NCBI GenBank assembly: GCA_016705475.1
Contig: JADIYD010000010.1
Coordinates: 186,001-250,000, forward strand
Direction: 5' to 3'
DNA from: Betaproteobacteria bacterium
GTDB taxonomy: Bacteria; Pseudomonadota; Gammaproteobacteria; Burkholderiales; Rhodocyclaceae
DNA: 64,000 nt
The stretch's first letter is position 1, and each line of letters starts with the position of its first letter. Under the pieces are notes generated by a model, which saw only the letters and a program-made list of their open reading frames with translations, was not told where the DNA came from and made no database searches. This document shows positions 35,635 through 44,890 of this stretch, in pieces. The translations under genes and the position numbers were made by a program.

Positions 35635-36533
35635 TGCTGACACTCCTTCTGAAATACGGCTTGCGCCTCGTGGGACAGCGATTCGCCCAGCTGAACGCGC
35701 GAGAGAAATTCGGCGCAGCGCGCCTTGATCGGCGGCGCCCGCGTTGTTTTTACTTTCTCGTCGAGCGGCCGCGCGGCCGGCTTCTGTGCCAGTTTTTCGG
35801 TCAGGATCGGCGCTTCTGCGGTCACTGATACCACAGCTGGTTTCTTCGGCGCCGAGGTCTCGGCCACTGGCGCCGGCTTCGGCACCACCAGGCCGGGGCG
35901 CGTTTCCGGCACCTCCGGTTGCCGCGCCTGCGGCGGAACCGCTGCCGGCTCCCGCCCGGACAAAGCCAGGTAGCCAGCCCCGGCCAGCAACAGCGCACCG
36001 GCAACGCCCGCCAACTTGTTGCGCCACCACTCCCGCGGCTTGGTATTGATGCGGGCCAGATCGGCCGGATCATAGGCCGGGCTAGCTTCTCCGGGCTTCG
36101 CATCGATTGGTTTCAGCGGCCGTTCCGGTGCCGCGCCAACGGGTTTGCCCAGCAGGTTTTCAAGGTCGGACAGCAACATGCGCAGGCCATCGAAATCCGG
36201 CGAGCCATCCCAGCCCGTCAGATCGGCTGCCTGAATCTCGCGGAAGCCGGCCGGCGGGCGAACGGCTTCAATCATGACCGGCACCAGCTTGCCCAATCGC
36301 CGCCCCTCGCTGGCCTCCTCGTACACCCACTCGCTTTCGATCGACTTGGCCGACCACAAAACCACCATGCAGCGCATGTCTTCGAGCGCATGCTCCAGCA
36401 CGCTGCGCCAGGTTTCCCCGGCCGGAATCCGCCGATCCCACCAGACGCTCCAACCGGCCGAACCAAGCACCTCGGCAACCCGTCGCGCCGTCTCCCGGTC
36501 ACGCTCGGTATAACTCAGGAATATATCGGTCAT
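35631..36533 (-). CDS. TIR-domain membrane protein
   Basis: 300 aa. N-terminal TIR domain: MTDIFLSYTERDRETARRVAE, WSVWWDRRIPAGETW, MVVLWSAKSIESEWVYEEASEG with the putative catalytic Glu at residue 72 or 73. A transmembrane helix lies at about 174-192 (LAGVAGALLLAGAGYLAL), followed by a Pro/Ala-rich spacer and a short C-terminal segment with two Cys (KARCAEFLSRVQLGESLS and FQKECQQ), predicted periplasmic. TIR domains of this type can hydrolyse NAD in defence systems, but many bacterial TIR-TM proteins have other or unknown roles. It is coupled to the OmpA-like lipoprotein gene, suggesting an envelope-spanning pair. Confidence 0.87.
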   Translation of the reverse strand: MTDIFLSYTERDRETARRVAEVLGSAGWSVWWDRRIPAGETWRSVLEHALEDMRCMVVLWSAKSIESEWVYEEASEGRRLGKLVPVMIEAVRPPAGFREIQAADLTGWDGSPDFDGLRMLLSDLENLLGKPVGAAPERPLKPIDAKPGEASPAYDPADLARINTKPREWWRNKLAGVAGALLLAGAGYLALSGREPAAVPPQARQPEVPETRPGLVVPKPAPVAETSAPKKPAVVSVTAEAPILTEKLAQKPAARPLDEKVKTTRAPPIKARCAEFLSRVQLGESLSHEAQAVFQKECQQ

Positions 36534-37111
36534 TTCCTCCCCCCGCTGAGGCCAGAAAAGCCGGAAAAGCCATCAATCCGCCATCCCTGCTCAGTCGGCA
36601 GGCAGTGCGTTCGACGCCAGAGAGCCGGCCAACCTCAGCTAGTCGACCGCGGAAATAATATTCCGTTCAATTAAATGAAGGGAAGGCGCCGGGCAGCGGT
36701 TTGTTCAAGAGCCCTGCAAAATCAGAAATGTTCAAGGGCTGCATGGCTGTCTCAAAATCGGCTATTGGTCAGAGTCATGCGGCAATGCGCCGGCTATTTG
36801 CCGTTTTGCAGGAAATCACGTTGTAGGGCAGCTTGCCGGTCCGGCGAACACACACTTCGTGCCCTCACTTAGGAAAGATCCAAGCTTGCTGCCCCGGGGT
36901 GGTGCGCCGAGTTGGCCGGCGCGGAACGTCAATATCTTGAATGTGGGGCGGCTGCAGCATAATGAAAGCAGGCGTCGCCAGCGTTCGTTTGGCCTTTTAT
37001 GGAAAAATCAATTTGCTGGCCAACCAAAGCATTCGACATGCCTTGCGTCATTGTAGCCAGGGCATGGCTATTGCTTCTATCACTGCCAACCTCCGTCGGA
37101 ATCAACTGAAA
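36534..37111. other. Gene-free 578-bp stretch
   Basis: Divergent promoter region between the TIR gene and pyc. Short open frames exist but none has a convincing start, codon pattern or family. No dispersed motif copy, tRNA or strong hairpin was seen. Confidence 0.6.
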
Positions 37112-40100
37112 ATGCACAAGATCAAGAGTCTGCTCGTTGCCAACCGCAGCGAGATCGCCATTCGCGTGCTACGCGCCGCTTCTGAGCTGGGCATACGCAC
37201 CGTCGGCATTTTCTCCAACGAGGACCGCTTTGCCTTGCACCGCTTCAAGGCTGACGAATCGTATCTGGTTGGCGCCGGTAAGAAGCCGATTCAGGCCTAT
37301 CTCGATATTGACGACATCATTCGCATCGCCAAGGAAGCCAATGTCGATGCGATTCACCCCGGTTACGGCTTTCTTTCCGAGAACCCCGATTTTGCCGATG
37401 CCTGCGCCAAAGCCGGCATTGCCTTCATTGGCCCAAAGGGCGAGGTCATGCGCCTGCTCGGCAACAAGGTTGCGGCGCGCAATGTCGCCATTGCTGCCGG
37501 TGTGCCGGTGGTGCCTGCGACAACTGCATTGCCTGACGACATTGAAGGGGCCAAGAAAATGGCTGCCGAGGTCGGCTATCCCCTGATGCTGAAAGCCAGT
37601 TGGGGCGGTGGTGGACGTGGCATGCGGGTGATCGAGACGGAAGCCGATCTGGCGCCGATGATGGAATTGGCCAAACGTGAAGCGCTGGCTGCTTTTGGCA
37701 ATGACGAGGTTTATCTGGAGAAACTGGTGCGCCGTGCCCGCCACGTTGAGGTCCAGGTGCTCGGTGACAAGCATGGCAATCTGGTGCACCTTTTCGAGCG
37801 CGATTGTTCGGTGCAGCGGCGTAACCAGAAGGTGGTCGAACGGGCGCCGGCGCCGTACATGGACGAAGCGACCCGTCAGGAACTTTGCGCCTCGGCGCTG
37901 CGTCTGGCGCGGGCAGTCAAGTACAGCCATGCCGGGACGGTTGAATATCTTTATGACGTCGATGACAGCAAATACTATTTCATCGAGGTCAATCCGCGCA
38001 TACAGGTCGAGCATACGGTGACCGAACAGGTGACCGGCGTCGATATCGTCAAGGCGCAGATTCGGGTGACCGAAGGCGCCAGGATTGGTGATGAAACGTC
38101 CTTCATTCCGCAGCAAAAGGATATTTCACTGCGCGGACACGCCCTGCAGTGCCGGGTGACGACCGAAGACCCGGAAAACAACTTCACCCCGGATTACGGC
38201 AAGATCGCCGTCTATCGCAGCGCTGCCGGTTTCGGGATTCGCCTCGACGCCGGTACGGCCTATGGCGGGGCGGTCATCACGCCTTATTACGATTCGTTGC
38301 TGGTCAAGGTCACTGCCTGGGGGCACACGCCGGATGAGGCGGCGGCGCGGATGGATAGAGCTTTGCGCGAATTTCGCGTGCGCGGGCTGGCGACCAACCT
38401 GCAGTTTCTCGAAAACGTCATCGCCCATCCGCTGTTCCGCTCCGGGGAATGCACGACGCGCTTTATCGACACGACGCCGGAACTCTTCCATTTCCAGAAG
38501 CGACGCGATCGCGCCACCCGCCTGATCCGCTTCCTCGGCGAGGTTACGGTCAACGGCAATCCCGAGATGAAAAACCGCATTCTGCCCAAGCTACCGCTGG
38601 CACTGCCAATCAAGCCGGTTTGCGATCTCACCAGGGCGATTTCGCCGGGTACGCGTGACCGCCTCAAGGAACTCGGTGCCGCCGGCTTTGCGCAATGGAT
38701 GAAGGAGCAGCCGCAAGTGCTGCTGACCGACACGACGATGCGTGACGCCCATCAATCGCTCTTCGCTACCCGCATGCGTTCGCGCGACATGATCGAGGTC
38801 GCCCCGCACTACGCCCGCATGCTGCCGCAGTTGTTCTCGCTGGAGTGCTGGGGCGGTGCGACCTTTGACGTGGCCATGCGCTTCATCAAGGAAGATCCGT
38901 GGGAGCGCCTGACGCGCTTGCGTGAAGCAACGCCGAACATTCTTTTCCAGATGCTGCTGCGCGCTTCCAATGCCGTCGGTTACACCAATTATGCCGACAA
39001 TGTCGTGCGTTATTTTGTCCAGCAGGCGGCCAAGAACGGCGTCGATGTCTTCCGCGTTTTCGATTCTCTGAACTGGGTCGACAACATGCGCGTGGCGATG
39101 GATGCCGTGATCGAGAGCGGCGCCTTGTGTGAGGGCGCGCTGTGCTACACCGGTGATTTGTTCGACACCCGACGCAGCAAATATGACCTGAAATACTACG
39201 TTGGCCTCGCCAAACAGCTCGAAAAGGCCGGCGCGCACATTCTTGGCATCAAGGACATGGCCGGTGTCTGCAAGCCGCGCGCGGCGCACGAACTGGTGCG
39301 CGTGCTCAAGCAGGAGGTTGGCTTGCCGATTCACTTTCACACACACGACACCAGTGGCATCTCGGCCGCTTCCGTGCTCGCCGCCATTGATGCGGGGTGC
39401 GATGCCGTCGATGGCGCACTCGATTCGATGAGTGGCCTGACTTCGCAGCCCAATCTCGGCTCGATTGCCGCTGCGCTTGCCGGTTCGCCGCGCGATCCCG
39501 GCCTCGACCTCGCCGCCATGCAGGCGCTTTCGCACTATTGGGAAGGTGTGCGCCGTGCCTATGCGCCTTTCGAGGCGGACATGAAGGCCGGCACCTCGGA
39601 TGTCTATAACCACGAGATGCCTGGCGGCCAGTACACCAACCTGCGCGAGCAGGGACGGGCGATGGGGCTGGAGCCGCGCTGGCCTGAAGTGTCCAAGACC
39701 TACGCTGATGTGAATGTTCTTTTTGGCGACATCGTCAAGGTCACGCCAACCTCAAAAGTGGTGGGTGACATGGCGTTGTTCATGGTCGCCAACGATCTCA
39801 AGCCGGCCGATGTTCTCGATCCCGAGCGTGAAATCGCTTTTCCGGAATCGGTCATTTCGTTATTCAAGGGGGAACTCGGCTTTCCGCCCGATGGCTTTCC
39901 GAAGGAACTGGAGCGCAAGGTCTTGCGTGGTGAAGCGCCGATGTCGGGGCGTGCCGGGGAGCATCTGCCAGCCGTCGATCTCGAGGCCAAGCGTGCCGAG
40001 GCGGAGCACCTGATCGGACGCAAACTCAGCGATACCGACCTCGCGTCTTATCTGATGTATCCCAAAGTCTTCAAGGACTACGCCGAGCATCGCCGCGAAT

Positions 40101-40561
40101 TCAGCGACGTTTCCTTGTTGCCGACCTCAGCCTTCTTCTATGGTCTGCTTGATCGTGAAGAAATTTCGGTCGATATCGAAAAAGGCAAGGCGCTGATCGT
40201 GCGCCAGACCGGCCGCTCGGATACCGTCGACGAGGAGGGGCGGATCAAGGTCTTTTTCGAGATCAACGGCCAACCGCGCACGGTGCGCGTCGCCAAGGCG
40301 GGGCAGGCGGGCAATGTGCGCAGCAAGCCGAAGGCGGAAGAGGGGAATCTCAAACATATCGGTGCGCCGATGCCCGGCATGGTGGTTACCATTGCGGTCA
40401 AGACCGGTCAGAAAGTCAGGAAGGGTGATCCGCTACTCTCCATCGAGGCGATGAAGATGGAAACGATGCTCACCGCCGACCGCGACGCCACGGTGCATGC
40501 GCTTCATGTCCGTTCGGGTGAAACCATCAACGCCAAGGATTTACTGCTGGAACTCGACTGA
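37112..40561 (+). CDS. pyc: Pyruvate carboxylase, single-chain
   Basis: Anaplerotic enzyme converting pyruvate, bicarbonate and ATP to oxaloacetate. 1149 aa with three domains in order: biotin carboxylase (IKSLLVANRSEIAIRVLRAA, GGGGRGMRVI ATP-grasp loop, FIEVNPRIQVEHTVTE), carboxyltransferase (LTDTTMRDAHQSLFATRMR, FHTHDTSG, metal site), and C-terminal biotinyl carrier (EAMKMETML, biotin on Lys 1115). ATG 37112 gives the conserved start MHKIKSLLVANRSE; a longer frame from 36941 is not supported. Intact length. Confidence 0.97.
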   Translation: MHKIKSLLVANRSEIAIRVLRAASELGIRTVGIFSNEDRFALHRFKADESYLVGAGKKPIQAYLDIDDIIRIAKEANVDAIHPGYGFLSENPDFADACAKAGIAFIGPKGEVMRLLGNKVAARNVAIAAGVPVVPATTALPDDIEGAKKMAAEVGYPLMLKASWGGGGRGMRVIETEADLAPMMELAKREALAAFGNDEVYLEKLVRRARHVEVQVLGDKHGNLVHLFERDCSVQRRNQKVVERAPAPYMDEATRQELCASALRLARAVKYSHAGTVEYLYDVDDSKYYFIEVNPRIQVEHTVTEQVTGVDIVKAQIRVTEGARIGDETSFIPQQKDISLRGHALQCRVTTEDPENNFTPDYGKIAVYRSAAGFGIRLDAGTAYGGAVITPYYDSLLVKVTAWGHTPDEAAARMDRALREFRVRGLATNLQFLENVIAHPLFRSGECTTRFIDTTPELFHFQKRRDRATRLIRFLGEVTVNGNPEMKNRILPKLPLALPIKPVCDLTRAISPGTRDRLKELGAAGFAQWMKEQPQVLLTDTTMRDAHQSLFATRMRSRDMIEVAPHYARMLPQLFSLECWGGATFDVAMRFIKEDPWERLTRLREATPNILFQMLLRASNAVGYTNYADNVVRYFVQQAAKNGVDVFRVFDSLNWVDNMRVAMDAVIESGALCEGALCYTGDLFDTRRSKYDLKYYVGLAKQLEKAGAHILGIKDMAGVCKPRAAHELVRVLKQEVGLPIHFHTHDTSGISAASVLAAIDAGCDAVDGALDSMSGLTSQPNLGSIAAALAGSPRDPGLDLAAMQALSHYWEGVRRAYAPFEADMKAGTSDVYNHEMPGGQYTNLREQGRAMGLEPRWPEVSKTYADVNVLFGDIVKVTPTSKVVGDMALFMVANDLKPADVLDPEREIAFPESVISLFKGELGFPPDGFPKELERKVLRGEAPMSGRAGEHLPAVDLEAKRAEAEHLIGRKLSDTDLASYLMYPKVFKDYAEHRREFSDVSLLPTSAFFYGLLDREEISVDIEKGKALIVRQTGRSDTVDEEGRIKVFFEINGQPRTVRVAKAGQAGNVRSKPKAEEGNLKHIGAPMPGMVVTIAVKTGQKVRKGDPLLSIEAMKMETMLTADRDATVHALHVRSGETINAKDLLLELD

Positions 40562-40722
40562 GCGGCTGCGCTTTGCCGGCAAAAAAAGGCCAGAATGCAA
40601 ACTGAGCTTCCCCGGAATCTTCTTCTTTCAACATTCAACCAGTTTGGTCCAGCGTTGTTTCCCCGTGAAATGTCGGTTCACGTTGAGATGCTGGATTCAG
40701 CCCAGGATTAGAGCTTCTGACG

Positions 40723-41577
40723 ATGCAAAGATTACGCATTCGACATCTGACGGAATATTTGTTCCCAACTCAGGTGACGCTCAACCAGCACAGACTCTTG
40801 CTGCGTCCACGCGAAGGGCATGACGTGCGTATCGAGACTTCCAGGCTGGAAATCACACCCACGCCCCATATCAAATGGCAACGCGATGTGTTCGATAACT
40901 CCCTGGCGGTGGTCAACTTCCCGGCGCGTTCGGACAAATTGATTATCGCCAGCGATGTCGTTATCCAGCATTTCGAGCAAGCGCCTTTTGATTTCCTTGT
41001 TGATGACTATGCAGTGCGCTACCCGTTCTTGTATGCGGGGGGCGAGCAGGTTGATCTGGCGGCTTTTCAGCGGCTGGTTTTTCCCAACGATCAACAAATC
41101 ATAAACAACTGGCTGCTGCAGTTCGGGTTATACGGCATGGAGACTTTGGGCTTGCTGATAAAGTTGAATCAGGCGATCAGCAACCAGTTTCGCTATCAGG
41201 TGAGAGAAGAACCTGGTGTCCAGTCGCCCGCGCAGACGCTGGCCCAGCGCAGTGGATCCTGCCGCGACTACGCCACGCTTTTCATCGAGGCTTGCCGCTG
41301 CCTTGGTTTGGCCGGTCGCTTTGTCAGCGGGTATTTGCATGCCCCGGAGACCGAGGCCGGTAATGCCGCCACCCATGCCTGGGCGGAGATCTACCTGCCG
41401 GGAACGGGGTGGAAAGGCTTCGATCCGACGTCCGGTGTGGTAACCAGTAGCCAGCATATTGCCGTTGCGGTTGCGCGTGACCCTGAAGCGGTGCCTCCCG
41501 TCTCTGGCAGTTTCACTGGGCTAGGCGACGCAACGCCGACAATGCGGGTCAATGTACAAGTCAACTTGCTGGCCTGA
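40723..41577 (+). CDS. Transglutaminase-like protein
   Basis: 284 aa, soluble. N-terminal bacterial transglutaminase-like beta domain (RLRIRHLTEYLFPTQVTLNQHRLLLRPR) and a core with Cys in AQRSGSCRDYATLFIEACR, His in AATHAWAEIYLP and Asp in WKGFDPTSG. These fit a cysteine protease or transglutaminase of the family that includes DUF2126/DUF403 neighbours, but no such neighbours are here. Start ATG 40723 follows an unremarkable leader. Confidence 0.88.
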   Translation: MQRLRIRHLTEYLFPTQVTLNQHRLLLRPREGHDVRIETSRLEITPTPHIKWQRDVFDNSLAVVNFPARSDKLIIASDVVIQHFEQAPFDFLVDDYAVRYPFLYAGGEQVDLAAFQRLVFPNDQQIINNWLLQFGLYGMETLGLLIKLNQAISNQFRYQVREEPGVQSPAQTLAQRSGSCRDYATLFIEACRCLGLAGRFVSGYLHAPETEAGNAATHAWAEIYLPGTGWKGFDPTSGVVTSSQHIAVAVARDPEAVPPVSGSFTGLGDATPTMRVNVQVNLLA

Positions 41578-41690
41578 ATCGCTTGAAGAGACGGTCGGCA
41601 TGGTTTTTAGTGACAGCGCTCGTTACTACTCGACAGAGTGCAAGCTTCATTGAGCAGGCTGACAGCAGTAAATGCCTTACTTCACGCCTC

Positions 41691-41920
<230 letters not shown>

Positions 41921-41992
41921 TCAAGGGGCGGCGAAGCCGAAGTCAGGGCCGCCGATGTCCAACATGGCGCTGATGGCGCATTCATCGGACCC

Positions 41993-43078
41993 TTACGGCG
42001 CATCAAGCCCCCAGAACTTGAGGATGTGGTAGCTGGAGCAGATTCCGACGTCCAGGATGAACGGCGCAGCCTTGCCGCACTGGTTGGCGGCTGTGCCGGG
42101 GGCTATCGGCGTGCCGTGGCCCATGCCGTTGATCAGTACCGTCTCGACCAGCGTCTTGCCGTTGCTATCCTTGTACTGCTTGTGCGCCTGGCCGTTGATC
42201 GTGTCCTCGCTATCGGGAACCTGATCGATGCCGAGCACGTTGGTCCATTGGTCCACCAGTTCTCGCTGGTCCTGCGGGTTGACCGTGCCATCCGTTGTTC
42301 CCTGCCAGATCGAGACGCGCGGGAACGGTCCGCTGTGGCTCGATGCATTGCGCACCAGCGTGCCCCACTGGGCCGGTGTCAAATCCTTCATCGGCGCGAC
42401 CTGGCCAGACAGGCTGACGCCGCATTGACCGAGCGCCTCGCTCGCATTGCTGGCGCACTTGTAGGGCACGCCGGCGACGATGGCGCCCCCGGCAAAGACT
42501 TCCGGATAGGTTGCGAGCATCACCGCGGTCATGGCGCCCCCGGCTGAGAGGCCGGTGACATGGATTTTTTTCGGGTCGACGCCGGCATCGGTCTTGAGCT
42601 TGTCGATCATCTGCCGGATTGACTGGGCTTCACCCTTGTCGCGCTCGTTGTCGCCGCGTTCAAACCAGTTGAAGCACTTCGACGAGTTATTGGCCTGTTG
42701 CTGTTGCGGCAGCAACAGCGCGAAACGGTACTGGTCGGCGAACTTGGTCCAGCCCGGCTCGTCATCGTAAGCCGCCGCCTCCTGCCGGCAGCCGTGCAGG
42801 GCGACGACCAGCGGACGCGAGGCGCCGAGATTGGCCGGCAGGTACTGGCACATTTTGAGATTGCCCGGGTTGGTGCCGAAGCCGCTGACTTCGCTCAGCG
42901 GCGCAGCGCAACTGCTTGCCGGGGCGGCGCATAGCCACGGGAACCAGATGCACCACCAGGATTGGGCGGACGCCGTCAGCGGTAGCGCCAGCAACAGCGT
43001 CAGCGTGACGGCGTTGATCCAGCGCTTGCCTGGCCTGGTATGGGGTGATTTTTCAGGAACAGCCGGGCGTGTATTCAT
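41993..43078 (-). CDS. PHB-depolymerase-family esterase
   Basis: Alpha/beta-hydrolase of about 361 aa. Signal peptide near residues 18-40 (INAVTLTLLLALPLTASAQS). Nucleophile elbow GLSAGGAM near residue 185, oxyanion residues in VVALHGCRQEA, Asp in IWQGTTDGTVNP, His in GMGHGTPI. It matches extracellular PHB depolymerases/feruloyl-esterase-like LpqC enzymes; no separate substrate-binding domain is present. Starts at 43078 or 43087 are both plausible. The 3' end is 73 bases from the homopolymer block. Confidence 0.88.
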   Translation of the reverse strand: MNTRPAVPEKSPHTRPGKRWINAVTLTLLLALPLTASAQSWWCIWFPWLCAAPASSCAAPLSEVSGFGTNPGNLKMCQYLPANLGASRPLVVALHGCRQEAAAYDDEPGWTKFADQYRFALLLPQQQQANNSSKCFNWFERGDNERDKGEAQSIRQMIDKLKTDAGVDPKKIHVTGLSAGGAMTAVMLATYPEVFAGGAIVAGVPYKCASNASEALGQCGVSLSGQVAPMKDLTPAQWGTLVRNASSHSGPFPRVSIWQGTTDGTVNPQDQRELVDQWTNVLGIDQVPDSEDTINGQAHKQYKDSNGKTLVETVLINGMGHGTPIAPGTAANQCGKAAPFILDVGICSSYHILKFWGLDAP

Positions 43079-43204
43079 GTTGCGCATCCATCGAGCGGGA
43101 ATATGTGAAGTGGATGTTACTCGAATGACCCGGGTTATGTTCCCGAGAATATCTGAGCATTGGACTTGAGGCACGAGATTCAACGGCCTTCGTTAAATGT
43201 CCGG

Positions 43205-43249
43205 GATATTTTCAAATTTGGCCGAAATTTCCGGTTGACCGTAGGAATG
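43205..43249 (+). repeat. Dispersed 40-bp motif, copy 9
   Basis: TATTTTCAAATTTGGCCG, then AAATTTCCGGTTGACCGTAG. Intergenic, between the esterase start and the first cytochrome gene stop. Confidence 0.83.
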
Positions 43250-43403
43250 TCCTGCCCAGGGGCCGATATCGTTCCCGCGGCCTGGACACTCCCGGGATTT
43301 GCCTTCGCGGCAGGCGAGGCGGGAACCCGGAAAATGCAGGCCGCTGAATCCCCGCCTGCGCTGGGATAATGCTTAACCGAACGGTATCGAAGCCCAAGGG
43401 CAT

Positions 43404-44879
43404 TCACAGGGTTTTCAAATACTCGACCAGGGCATCCTTTTCGCTGGCTGACAACCCGGTGCCGAACTCGTGCCCCTGGTTGCCGCCGCCCTTGCTGGCG
43501 GTGTCGAGCCTGGTGCCGACGCGTTGTGCTTCGGGCGTGTCGGTGACGAAGCCGACCTTCTTCTGGTCATAAACGTCGTAGCCGCGCCAGAACACTTTCG
43601 GGCGCTGGGCGGCGGGTTCGAGCAGGTCGCGCAGGGTGGGCACCGAGCCGTTGTGCAGGTAGGGGGCGCGCAGCCAGAGGCCGTCGAGGAAGGGGATGTG
43701 GTAACCCGGCAAATCCTCTTCGACCAGCCCTTTGCGCTCCAGGCCCATTTCCTTGACGACCTGGTTGGCCTTGATCGCGGCGCCCTTGTTCCAGGTGTCG
43801 AGGCGGCCGCGGTCGGTGCCGACATCGGCCAGCGGCAGCGATGCGCCGGTCTTGTCGCTGGCGTGGCAGGCGGCGCAGTGGGTGGCGAACAGGGCTTTGC
43901 CGCTGGTTGCCCGGGCTTGGTCGATGGGGAAGGGGTAGGCCGGCGGCTGGAGTTCGGAGAGGTAGGCTTTGAGCCACTCGACCTGCTCCATGAAGCGGGC
44001 GTTGTTCTTGGGCGGGGCGCCGAGTACGCCGAGCGCCGAGTCGATGACCACGGAATGGACATCGTGGGTGTCGGCGGCGTAGTTCGGGCGGCTGCCCTTG
44101 GCCGGGTCATACTTTTTCAGGTTCCACACGGCCGGCATGTCGGAAGGGCCGAAGTAGTCGTCCATCGGCGCCTTGATCATGAAATACCGGGTCAGGTTCA
44201 TGCCGTCGTCGCGGCCACGGCCCCATTCCGGGAAGTCCGGGCGGTAGAGCCAGGCGAACTGCGCCTCGCGCTCGAGCAGGCGTTTCTTGGTGATCGGGAT
44301 GATCAGGAAGCGGTAGAGCAGCTGATCGATCCAGTCGAGGTGCGTGACGCGGTTGATCTCGGCCATCAGGATGTCGGCGTTGAAGCGCGGGTCCTTGGCG
44401 CAGTCGATGAGCAAGCGGAAAAAGGACTGAACGTTGGTGGTATGGCCCGAGCCGCCGACGACGAAGACCGGGTTGGAATCCGGGGATACGCGGTAGCTCG
44501 TGGTGTGGCAGACGGCGCAGTTGTTGGCGACGCGCGGGAAGCCGATGGTGGTCTTGGTGAAGCCGACCGGCAATTCCTGGCCCATCTCCCACGGCACGCC
44601 GAGCGCCGCGTAGCCGCCGGGGACGACCTTGCCGTCTTCCTTGAATTTCTCGGGAAAGACCCGAGGCAGCACGTAGAAAATCCAGTACGGGATGCCGGAA
44701 TCCTGCTCGGCGCCAATCGATCCATACTTGAAGCGCATGTCGGGCGTGGCGGTCACCCAGTCCGGCTGTGGGTATTCGCGTAAGCCTCGGTCGTAGCCGA
44801 TCATGCCGCCGATGACGGCGAGGGTGGCGAGGCCGAGGGCGGCGTATTTGAGCCAGGTCTTGCAGGTGCAGTTGCTCAT
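43404..44879 (-). CDS. Diheme c-type cytochrome, 491 aa
   Basis: Last gene of the cytochrome cluster. An N-terminal membrane anchor (KYAALGLATLAVIGGMIGYD), then a periplasmic region with two CXXCH haem sites: CAVCH near residue 120 and CAACH near 334. The C-terminal block FLDGLWLRAPYLHNGSVPTL is the conserved MauG/cytochrome-c-peroxidase-like segment. Clearly a paralogue of the 505-aa protein encoded just upstream (same order of motifs, e.g. FKYGSIGAEQDSGIPYWI versus FKYGSTGGEHEMGFPYWI). The substrate is unknown. Shine-Dalgarno GAGAGGC. Confidence 0.85.
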   Translation of the reverse strand: MSNCTCKTWLKYAALGLATLAVIGGMIGYDRGLREYPQPDWVTATPDMRFKYGSIGAEQDSGIPYWIFYVLPRVFPEKFKEDGKVVPGGYAALGVPWEMGQELPVGFTKTTIGFPRVANNCAVCHTTSYRVSPDSNPVFVVGGSGHTTNVQSFFRLLIDCAKDPRFNADILMAEINRVTHLDWIDQLLYRFLIIPITKKRLLEREAQFAWLYRPDFPEWGRGRDDGMNLTRYFMIKAPMDDYFGPSDMPAVWNLKKYDPAKGSRPNYAADTHDVHSVVIDSALGVLGAPPKNNARFMEQVEWLKAYLSELQPPAYPFPIDQARATSGKALFATHCAACHASDKTGASLPLADVGTDRGRLDTWNKGAAIKANQVVKEMGLERKGLVEEDLPGYHIPFLDGLWLRAPYLHNGSVPTLRDLLEPAAQRPKVFWRGYDVYDQKKVGFVTDTPEAQRVGTRLDTASKGGGNQGHEFGTGLSASEKDALVEYLKTL

Positions 44880-44890
44880 GATGGTGCCTC

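Noticed and set aside
35635..36030. N-terminal extension of the OmpA-like lipoprotein.
   Set aside because: It is a shadow frame in the TIR gene; the lipobox fits only the 35634 start.
37169..38116. Long minus-strand frames opposite pyc and other G+C-rich genes.
   Set aside because: They are antisense shadows of strongly supported genes, without family motifs.
42268..42292. GGGTTGACCGTGCCA in the esterase gene resembles the motif core.
   Set aside because: It encodes the conserved DGTV active-site region and lacks the left block.
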